DNA from: Deltaproteobacteria bacterium
Lineage (GTDB): Bacteria > Myxococcota_A > Polyangia > Polyangiales > Houyiibacteriaceae
Direction of reading: 5' to 3'
Length of the DNA: 38,280 bases
NCBI GenBank assembly: GCA_004283055.1
Contig: SHLP01000022.1
Location: 1 to 38,280, forward strand
Shown here: positions 31,732 to 38,280 of the stretch, piece by piece
How the letters are laid out: each line of letters begins with the position of its first letter
Position numbering within the stretch: position 1 is the stretch's first letter
Position numbers and translations under genes: made by a program
Notes under the pieces: model-generated
Told to the model about the DNA's origin: nothing
The model's input: only the letters and a program-made list of their open reading frames with translations
Database searches by the model: none

Positions 31732-33276
31732 CTACTCCGCGTGAACGGAGCGCTCGAGCACGGCGATAAGGTGTTTGCGGAGCTGTGGCTCATCGATGAC
31801 CTCCAACGCGCGTCGGCCCCGGTTTCGCGCAAGCTCGACCTGATCGTCTGCTGCGAGCAGCTCGACCAGGCGAACTCTGGCATATAGGTCGTCCGGGGCC
31901 GAAACCGTCCATCGTTCGAGAACTTCGATCGCCGATCGGCGCTTGCCTTGCGAAGCCAACCTTTCGGCCAGAACGCGCGCCCGAAGCCCCGCCGCGTCGA
32001 GCCCAGGCGCCTTGACGGCTGCGTAGTACGCCGCTGCCTCCTCGAAGTGCCCCGCACGCTCGAAAAGTGCCGCGAGCGTCGCTCGCTCGAGATCTCGTTT
32101 CGGATCGAACAGACGAAGGCCCGCTCGGAGCGCACCCTCTTGGAGAAAAAGCGCTGCCAATGTCTCTCGAACCGCGAGCGAATAGTGGGGTGCCTGGCTC
32201 AGCGCTTCAGCGGCCGCGCCGCGTCGACCTAGCGCGCTCGCGCACTCCGCAAAGTCCAAGCGTGCGGCTTCGAAGCTCGCGGCGCCGAGCGGGACCGCCG
32301 CGAACACCGAGGCAGCTTCGACGAAGTTCCCTTTCAAGAGCAAAGCACGCCCCTTGGAGTATTCCGCCTTCGGAGAGGGCGGCACGGAATTCAACAGAGC
32401 CAGCACCACGTCGGCTTCACCGATCTCCAAGAGCAGATCCACGCGCTTTGACCAATCCCCAGTCTCGGGGTTGGTGGAGGCTGCCAAAAACGATGCGACT
32501 TCCGCGCGGCCGCCGCTTTCGAGCAGAGCACGAAGCCAGACCGCGACGTGTTGTGCCGTGTCGAGCGCCGGCGCGAGCGTCCGGGCCGCCAGCGCAGGCT
32601 GGCCGCGCCTGAGGGCGAGCTTCCCGGCGCGGAGAGCTTGCTCTGCGCGACTCGAATGCGCGCCGAGCGCAACGGCAAGCCGCCATGTTTCCACGTCGCC
32701 GCGGCGACGCGCCAGGTCGAGGAGAACGCCTCGTGCGCGCTCCGAACGCACTTCGTTGGAAGCGCGCAAGTACGCCAACAAGACCGCGCTCGCTCGCTCC
32801 GGACGACCGGAGCCGATCAGGGTTTCCGCAAGTCCGATGACCGGCTCGTCCCAAGTCGATGCCTGCGACTGAGCCCGGAGAAACGCTTCGATGGCGTCTG
32901 TTGTCTCGCCCCGGTGCTGCGCGATGCGACCCTGTGCAAGTGCGACCCAGGGCGAGCCAGGATGAGAGCGACGTGCCGCCGCAAGTGTGCGATCGGCGCG
33001 GCGCGAGTCCCCGCTCAGCTCGTACTCCTCAGCCAAGCGGGTCATCAGAAGCGCATCGTCCGATGGCGCCGCAGCAGCGTTCTCGAAGGCCATTGCGGCT
33101 TGACCGTGTTGGTCCTGGCTCGACCAGGCTTCACCTTCGATGAACCACTCGTAGGCATACGGCGAAATGAACGGGCCGTGTTCGAGATTTCCGTCCACCA
33201 CCCGAGGGACGGTGCGCAGCGTGGGGGCCGTGCACGCGGCGACCCCGAGCAGTACTATGGAAGCCAAGCGACTCAC
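31732..33276 (-). CDS. TPR-repeat lipoprotein
   Basis: A 514-residue lipoprotein. A GTG at 33276 gives MSRLASIVLLGVAAC with the lipobox Cys at residue 15; the longer frame places an unlikely 29 residues before the signal. The rest is a series of TPR/Sel1-like helical pairs rich in Ala and Leu (for example WVALAQGRIAQHRGETTDAI and KAEYSKGRALLLKGNFVEAA), forming a solenoid for protein-protein contacts. Location is the inner face of the outer membrane or the periplasm. TATTAT lies 10 bases upstream of the start (minus strand) and might be a -10 box, again with a short leader. Partner unknown. Confidence 0.83.
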   Translation of the reverse strand: MSRLASIVLLGVAACTAPTLRTVPRVVDGNLEHGPFISPYAYEWFIEGEAWSSQDQHGQAAMAFENAAAAPSDDALLMTRLAEEYELSGDSRRADRTLAAARRSHPGSPWVALAQGRIAQHRGETTDAIEAFLRAQSQASTWDEPVIGLAETLIGSGRPERASAVLLAYLRASNEVRSERARGVLLDLARRRGDVETWRLAVALGAHSSRAEQALRAGKLALRRGQPALAARTLAPALDTAQHVAVWLRALLESGGRAEVASFLAASTNPETGDWSKRVDLLLEIGEADVVLALLNSVPPSPKAEYSKGRALLLKGNFVEAASVFAAVPLGAASFEAARLDFAECASALGRRGAAAEALSQAPHYSLAVRETLAALFLQEGALRAGLRLFDPKRDLERATLAALFERAGHFEEAAAYYAAVKAPGLDAAGLRARVLAERLASQGKRRSAIEVLERWTVSAPDDLYARVRLVELLAADDQVELARNRGRRALEVIDEPQLRKHLIAVLERSVHAE

Positions 33277-33419
33277 TCTGGAATAATAGTCGAGAGGGTC
33301 ATTCGAAGCCCGAGCGTTCCCCGGACGCGGGGTTTGACTTCGCCGCGCCACACCCCTACACATTTGCGAAGCGCGAGCCTCCGTTGTGCCATTCCGCGCT
33401 TGAACTCAGGGAGAATACG

Positions 33420-35642
33420 ATGGGTCCGATTTGGATGACGTTGCTGCTGGTAAGCACGCTCGGATTTTTCTCATGGTCCGCGTTCCGGCGGCTCAGGCAG
33501 GTCAAAGTGGGGGTCCCAGACCCTCGGTTCAGCTGGGAGCCCGCGCAGATCGTCGACCGGGCGAAAACACTGCTGGTCTACGCCTTTGGGCAGAAAAGGA
33601 TGCCCAACTACACGTTGGCGGGTTTTGCCCACGTCGGTATCTTCGTCGCCTTCCAGGTGCTCTTGCTCAACAGCCTGATGCTCTGGGGCCGCGGCTTCGA
33701 CCCGGACTTCGACTTCTGGGGCTTGCTGAGCACCGACCACCTCTTCGGCAAGCTCTACTCCTTCGCCAAGGAGCTCGCAGCGTTCGCCGCGATCGTCGGC
33801 TCGGTTCTCTTCCTCTATCTCCGCTGGGGCAAGCGCGGCGTCGACAGCGGTGACCCGAAAGCCGTCAAAGACAAGCCGCGCATGACGCTCGGCCACCATG
33901 CCGATCGTTACGTCTTCACCGAGCCCATCCTCATTCTCTTCATCATCATCACGATGATGGGTGCGGACTTCCTCTACGTCGGAGCCTCCCTGGTCCTGGA
34001 TTCGCGTGCGTACGGGGAGCCGATCCATGCAGGCTGGTGGGAGCCGTTCGGCGGCATCTTCGCGCAGCTTCTCTCAGGCACCGACAGCGACGGTGTCGTG
34101 CGCGCGTTCCAGCACGCTGGTTTCTGGTGGCACTCCGCGTTCGTCCTCATCTTCCTGAACATCCTTCCCTACTCGAAGCACTTCCACGTGCTCACGGTGA
34201 TCCCCAACGTCTTTGCGTACGAGCGAAGGCCGAATGCCCTGCCCAAGGTCGACGACCTCGAGGGTAAAGTAGAGCGAGAAGAGTCGCTCGGCATCAACCG
34301 CATCAGCGATCTCACCTACAAGCACATCATGGACCTGTACACCTGCACGGAGTGCGGGCGGTGCAGCGACAACTGCCCAGCATACATTACCGGTAAAAAA
34401 CTCTCTCCGAAGCACCTCACCCTGGCGATTCGAGATCATCTCTACGCCACCGAAAAGGACATGTTCGGCAAGGAGTCTCTCGTCGAAGAACCCGGTGATA
34501 CGCCCGCGGCCGAGCCCAAGCCGAGCGCCGGGGAGGAGCCGATCCACACTTTCCCAGCTGCGCCCGAGGGAGCCTATTTCGTCGGCGAGACTGTCGTCGA
34601 CCTGGTTCCCAACATCCTCCATCCGGATGTGATTTGGGGCTGCACCTCGTGTCGCGCGTGCGAAGAGCAATGTCCCGTCATGATTTCCTACGTCGACAAG
34701 ATCGTCGGCATGCGACGCGAGGAAGTCATGATGAAGAATGAATTCCCCGGCGAGCTCCAAGGCGCTTTCAACGGGATCGAGACCAACGGCAACCCCTGGA
34801 ACATCTCTGCGATGGATCGGGCGGATTGGGCTGACGGCCTAGATATCCCGCTTCTGAGCGACAAGCCTGACGCAGAGGTCTTGTACTGGGTTGGCTGTGC
34901 GGCCAGCTACGACGACCGCGCCAAGAAGGTGGCCCGCGCGGTATCCAAGCTTCTCAAGAAGGCCCGCGTCGACTTTGCGATTCTCGGCACAGAAGAGACA
35001 TGCACCGGCGACCCCGCGCGTCGAGCCGGCAACGAATACCTCTTTCAGATGCTCGCCGAGCAAAATGTCGAAACCCTCAACGGCTACGAAGCGTCGAAGA
35101 AGACCATCATCACGGCTTGCCCACATTGCTTCAACACACTCGCCAACGAGTACAGCGATTTCGGAGGCTCCTTCGACGTCGTGCATCACACCGACTTCCT
35201 CAACGGACTGTTGGTGGCCGGCAAGCTCATTCCGTCGAAACCCGTTCGGGGCAAGGTCGTCTACCACGACAGCTGCTACCTCGGCCGCTACAACCAGGTC
35301 TACGATTCGCCACGCCAAATCCTCGAGTCGATCGAGGGCCTGGAGCTGACGGAGGTCGATTACTGGAATCGGAAGAAGGGCCTCTGCTGCGGCGCTGGGG
35401 GCGCGCAGATGTTCATGGAAGAGCAGGGCGACGAGCGCGTAAACAACAAGCGCACGCTGCAACTCCTCGACACGGGCGCGACCACGGTCGCCAGCGCGTG
35501 TCCATTCTGCATGACCATGCTGACCGATGGCATCAAGGACGAGGAAAAGTCCGATGAGGTCGCCCAGCGCGATATCGCCGAGATTCTCGCCGATGCGATC
35601 GAGCTCGAGGAAGTCGAGCAGACGCCCTTGGCGGCCGAGTAG
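33420..35642 (+). CDS. membrane-bound Fe-S oxidoreductase, EtfD/HdrD-like
   Basis: A 740-residue protein. Five or six membrane helices in the first 270 residues form a NarI-like haem-b module with suitable His residues. Two 4Fe-4S motifs follow, CTECGRCSDNCP (about 309-320) and CTSCRACEEQCP (about 408-419). The C-terminal 250 residues have two CCG domains (the Cys of VGCAAS, TACPHC; HDSCYLG, LCCGAGG, ASACPFC), as in heterodisulphide reductase D. This layout fits enzymes that pass electrons from electron-transfer flavoprotein to menaquinone during fatty-acid oxidation; no etf or acyl-CoA dehydrogenase gene is in the window. AGGGAG at 33408-33413 supports the ATG. Confidence 0.9.
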   Translation: MGPIWMTLLLVSTLGFFSWSAFRRLRQVKVGVPDPRFSWEPAQIVDRAKTLLVYAFGQKRMPNYTLAGFAHVGIFVAFQVLLLNSLMLWGRGFDPDFDFWGLLSTDHLFGKLYSFAKELAAFAAIVGSVLFLYLRWGKRGVDSGDPKAVKDKPRMTLGHHADRYVFTEPILILFIIITMMGADFLYVGASLVLDSRAYGEPIHAGWWEPFGGIFAQLLSGTDSDGVVRAFQHAGFWWHSAFVLIFLNILPYSKHFHVLTVIPNVFAYERRPNALPKVDDLEGKVEREESLGINRISDLTYKHIMDLYTCTECGRCSDNCPAYITGKKLSPKHLTLAIRDHLYATEKDMFGKESLVEEPGDTPAAEPKPSAGEEPIHTFPAAPEGAYFVGETVVDLVPNILHPDVIWGCTSCRACEEQCPVMISYVDKIVGMRREEVMMKNEFPGELQGAFNGIETNGNPWNISAMDRADWADGLDIPLLSDKPDAEVLYWVGCAASYDDRAKKVARAVSKLLKKARVDFAILGTEETCTGDPARRAGNEYLFQMLAEQNVETLNGYEASKKTIITACPHCFNTLANEYSDFGGSFDVVHHTDFLNGLLVAGKLIPSKPVRGKVVYHDSCYLGRYNQVYDSPRQILESIEGLELTEVDYWNRKKGLCCGAGGAQMFMEEQGDERVNNKRTLQLLDTGATTVASACPFCMTMLTDGIKDEEKSDEVAQRDIAEILADAIELEEVEQTPLAAE

Positions 35643-35647
35643 CCTTA

Positions 35648-35672
35648 GTGGCAGCGCTGGGGTGGCAGCGCT
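35648..35672. repeat. 11-bp direct repeat
   Basis: GTGGCAGCGCT occurs at 35648-35658 and 35662-35672, three bases apart, just after the Fe-S oxidoreductase stop and before the channel promoter. It could be a tandem operator or a small duplication. Confidence 0.7.
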
Positions 35673-35683
35673 CGTCGCAGCGG

Positions 35684-35710
35684 TTGACACCAGCGGCCCG
35701 GGCATAGATC
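35684..35710 (+). promoter_or_regulatory. candidate promoter of the K+ channel gene
   Basis: TTGACA (35684-35689) is a perfect -35 box; TAGATC (35705-35710) is a partial -10 box. The spacing of 15 bases is short. The start would be near 35717, almost at the ATG (35721), so the message would be leaderless or nearly so. The boxes resemble those of the tRNA-Pro promoter in this window. Confidence 0.5.
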
Positions 35711-35720
35711 CTCGCGTCGC

Positions 35721-37220
35721 ATGACGGTGCGCGATTACCTGCACGCTGCGTTTCACGATCCGCGAACGCAAGCGTATCGGGTGGTCGAGTCCGCCGTTTG
35801 GGTCCTGATCTTCTTGTCGATCGCGCTCCTCGTCGCCGAGCCCTTTTTTCCCGAGGGCTCGAAGGGCGATCAAATCCTCCAGCGAATCGACCGGGTCATT
35901 CTGTGGTTGTTCGCCATCGAGGTGAGCACGAGGATCCTGACCTATCGACCGCCTGTTCTCGAGGTGTTCGAGAAACCGCCACTTGGAAAGCTGCGCGCCG
36001 AGATCTTCGGTCGGGTTCGGTTCGCTCTCACGCCCATGATGCTGATCGACGTCCTCACCGTGCTCGCCTTGGTCCCAGCGCTTCGCGGTCTACGTGCTCT
36101 GCGTCTCTTGCGTCTTCTGCGCACCCGCAGGTTCTTCCGCTACGCGAACCCCTTTCGCGGATTGATGCATGCCTTTGAAGAGGACCGCCTCCTGTTCACC
36201 TTTGCGTTCTCGGTTCTAGGCGTGGAGACGATTCTCGGTGGAATCAGCCTGTTTCTCGTGGAGCGTTCATCGAACCCCGAGATCCAGAGCGTTGGCGATG
36301 GGCTTTGGTGGGCCTTGGTGACGATCACCACGGTCGGTTTCGGCGACATCACGCCCGTGACGGCCCTGGGGCGGGTCATTGGCGGCGTGATGATGGTCGG
36401 CGGCCTGTTCACCTTGGCTCTTTTCGCAGGCGTTATCGGCCACAGCCTGTTACACGCGGTCCTGAGCATCCGAGAGGAGCAGTTTCGAATGAGCGGTTAC
36501 GTCAATCACATCGTCGTCTGTGGCTACGAGCTCGGCAGTGGAATGCTGCTCAGCGTGCTCAGCACGGAGATCGATTTCGAGGAGCAGCGCGTCGTCCTCT
36601 TCGGCCCGTACGAGCGTCCGCGCGAGCTCGCTCCCGAGTTCATGTGGGTTCAGGGCGACCCAACCAAAGAGAGTGAGCTCGACAAAGCGCGCATCGCGTA
36701 CTCTTCCACGGTGATCGTGACCGGTTCGAGGCGCGTCAAGCCGCAGCAGGCCGACGCGACGACGATCCTCACGGTGTTCACGATTCGCTCCGCCTTGACC
36801 AAGAGCCTGGAGGCACAGAAGCGCAAGAGACCGGTCCGGATCATTACCGAGGTTCTCGACTCCGAGAACGTCCAGCACGCGCGAACGGCTGGGAGCGATG
36901 AGGTCATCGAGACGCGCAGAGTCGGATACTCGCTGCTGGCGCACACCGTCGTATACCCAGGTGTCGCCGACGCTACGAGCCGTATGGTCTTCGCCGGGAA
37001 TCAGAATTTGTACGTCGGCCCGGTGCCGGCAGACCTAGCGGCGCCGGCCACATTCGACCAGGTCAGCCGTCAGGTCCGTGCTGCGACCGGCTGTTTGGTG
37101 ATCGGCGTCCGTAACCCCGAGTCGGGGGAGGAGAATATCAACCCCGGGGGCGAGCTCATGGTCGTGCCGGGGATGGAGCTGGTCTACTTGTCGTCCAAGC
37201 CGCGTCTGGAGAGCGCATGA
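35721..37220 (+). CDS. voltage-gated-type K+ channel with RCK domain
   Basis: A 499-residue ion channel. Six membrane helices lie in residues 20-250, including an S4-like helix with Arg every third position (LRGLRALRLLRLLRTRR, about 121-137) and the K+ selectivity filter TTVGFGD (203-209) in the pore loop. A cytoplasmic RCK/TrkA-N domain follows (about 262-400, starting HIVVCGYELGSG), then a TrkA-C-like end (about 430-495). RCK domains gate channels with ligands such as Ca2+ or nucleotides. The start ATG is 11 bases after the -10 box, with no ribosome-binding site. The stop overlaps the next ATG in ATGA, which couples it to the cysteine-cluster gene. Confidence 0.92.
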   Translation: MTVRDYLHAAFHDPRTQAYRVVESAVWVLIFLSIALLVAEPFFPEGSKGDQILQRIDRVILWLFAIEVSTRILTYRPPVLEVFEKPPLGKLRAEIFGRVRFALTPMMLIDVLTVLALVPALRGLRALRLLRLLRTRRFFRYANPFRGLMHAFEEDRLLFTFAFSVLGVETILGGISLFLVERSSNPEIQSVGDGLWWALVTITTVGFGDITPVTALGRVIGGVMMVGGLFTLALFAGVIGHSLLHAVLSIREEQFRMSGYVNHIVVCGYELGSGMLLSVLSTEIDFEEQRVVLFGPYERPRELAPEFMWVQGDPTKESELDKARIAYSSTVIVTGSRRVKPQQADATTILTVFTIRSALTKSLEAQKRKRPVRIITEVLDSENVQHARTAGSDEVIETRRVGYSLLAHTVVYPGVADATSRMVFAGNQNLYVGPVPADLAAPATFDQVSRQVRAATGCLVIGVRNPESGEENINPGGELMVVPGMELVYLSSKPRLESA

Positions 37221-38248
37221 CCGTCCGTGCGCGGCGCGAACCCCTCCTAGTTCGTGCCGGCGCGCGATTCGACTGCGTCGGAGACGGCCTGTGCTGCAGT
37301 GACATCCATGCAGTAGGTGCGCTGAGCGACGAGGATTGCCAAATGCTGGAGATGATCTCCGAGGACGCGGTCGATCGGCACGAAGGCGAGGACGCGGCGG
37401 TTCTCATGATGCGCAGCGATACGGGGCGCTGTGTCTTTTGGGGTGAAGATGGATGCGCGATTCATGCCCGGATTGGCGCTCAGTTGAAGCCGACGCCCTG
37501 CATCCAGTTTCCGTACGCGCTCACCGCTACCCCATCGGGCGGTCGGATATCGACACAGCACCGCTGCACTTGCCGCACCCTGGGCCAGTTGCCACCCGTT
37601 CGCGCGGAAGCGGCAAAGCCCTGTTTGCTCGATTCCGACGGAGAGCTGAAACCTGAGCATGCGGTCTTCGACGAGGTTTTTTGGACACGGAACGAGCCGC
37701 TTTCCTTTGCTGAATACTCGGCCCGAGAGGCTGGCCTGATCGGGTCCCTGCTCGAGGGAACGAAGTTGACGACTGTGCTCGATGCGCAGCCGTTCCCAAC
37801 GCTCGAGGCCATGAGCTGGTCGGAGGTGGCCGACGAGATGCTCGACTTCCAGGGCCCTACGCGAGCCGCCTTTGCAGCGCGATGGTTTGGCGACGCGATT
37901 GCCTTTTTGTCGGATCGTCGCGAGCGTACCGAGCGCGGACGACCTTGGGACGACGCGTTCGAGCGAGCGGGTGAGCGCGTCGTCGATCCGGTATCGCCCA
38001 ACGAAGTCTTCGGCGATTGGATCGCGGACGAGATCTGGGCGATGCGCTGGACACGCTTCGGAAGCCTAGCCCGGGCCCGGAGCGAGCTCGCGACGCGGCT
38101 TGCCATTGCACGTCGAATCGCCGGCTGGCTCGACATCAGCTCCCCCAAGCAGGACAACATCTCCGCGGCCGAAGCGGTGATGATCGTCGACGTGATTGGC
38201 ACGACGGATGCTTGGGAGCAGGTGCAGGAGGCGTTCCCAGAGCCGTAG
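37217..38248 (+). CDS. YkgJ-type cysteine-cluster protein, copy 2
   Basis: A 343-residue paralogue of the protein at 26623-27660. It shares the cysteine pattern: CVGDGLCC, then CVFWGEDGC, a Cys 15 residues on (PTPCIQFPY) and CTC in HRCTCRTLG. Outside the cluster PFPTLEAMSW, FGDWIADEIWAMRW, RSELATRLAIA and SAAEAVMIVDVIG match its partner at the same places. Every cysteine of the motif is kept in both, so both should bind metal. The C-terminal 200 residues are not part of the usual short YkgJ protein. Start overlaps the K+ channel stop. Role unknown; linkage with the channel suggests ion or redox sensing, which is inference. Confidence 0.86.
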   Translation: MTVRARREPLLVRAGARFDCVGDGLCCSDIHAVGALSDEDCQMLEMISEDAVDRHEGEDAAVLMMRSDTGRCVFWGEDGCAIHARIGAQLKPTPCIQFPYALTATPSGGRISTQHRCTCRTLGQLPPVRAEAAKPCLLDSDGELKPEHAVFDEVFWTRNEPLSFAEYSAREAGLIGSLLEGTKLTTVLDAQPFPTLEAMSWSEVADEMLDFQGPTRAAFAARWFGDAIAFLSDRRERTERGRPWDDAFERAGERVVDPVSPNEVFGDWIADEIWAMRWTRFGSLARARSELATRLAIARRIAGWLDISSPKQDNISAAEAVMIVDVIGTTDAWEQVQEAFPEP

Positions 38249-38280
38249 GGCTGGGTTTAGTTACACCGCCCGCCCACCCC

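Overview
The window is a gene-dense, GC-rich chromosomal segment with no phage, transposon, plasmid or CRISPR signature. Its gene families point to a myxobacterium-like member of the Myxococcota (old Deltaproteobacteria). These include an HflX with a long N-terminal extension, a J-domain/TPR protein with a PATAN-like N-terminus, a protein resembling the MXAN_5187 family, a Ser/Thr kinase-receiver fusion, many PAS/GAF kinases, thrombospondin-type-3 outer-membrane proteins and an Etf-linked Fe-S oxidoreductase. No rRNA or marker gene is present, so the placement is by gene content only.

Layout. Positions 1-205 hold a structured, apparently non-coding element bounded by a perfect 15-bp inverted repeat. 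Next come a J-domain/TPR protein and cysS (minus). A plus-strand run of hisD, ttcA, a porin-like protein, a lipoprotein and a basic coiled-coil protein follows, with overlapping stop/start codons at several joints. nagZ-hflX (minus) and pcnB (plus) precede a secreted orphan (minus) and a three-gene run of two unknowns plus coaX (plus). An FHA membrane protein (minus), a PilZ-TM protein (plus) and an HtrA protease (minus) are packed tail to tail. Positions 19.5-24.8 kb are a signalling cluster: two tightly linked PAS kinases, one without an ATPase domain, divergent from murI and a Ser/Thr kinase-receiver fusion. Positions 24.9-28.6 kb carry small conserved proteins, an SCP2 protein, a cysteine-rich YkgJ-like protein, DUF501 and DUF2752. 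Positions 28.6-33.3 kb hold a receiver/degenerate-GGDEF protein, rsmB, a tRNA-Pro(CGG) gene with a clear promoter, a receiver-XRE regulator and a TPR lipoprotein. The window ends with an EtfD-like Fe-S oxidoreductase, a voltage-gated-type K+ channel with an RCK domain, and a second YkgJ-like protein paralogous to the first.

How the genes work together. Housekeeping enzymes (CysRS, HisD, TtcA, NagZ, HflX, PcnB, CoaX, MurI, RsmB, HtrA) are interleaved with lineage-specific envelope and signalling genes. The most unusual features are the split kinase pair (19495-22587), the pair of cysteine-motif paralogues (26623-27660 and 37217-38248), the palindrome at 26566-26599, the dyad/promoter before the Ser/Thr kinase and the 5' inverted-repeat element. 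Functions are assigned by reading motifs; no database search was run.
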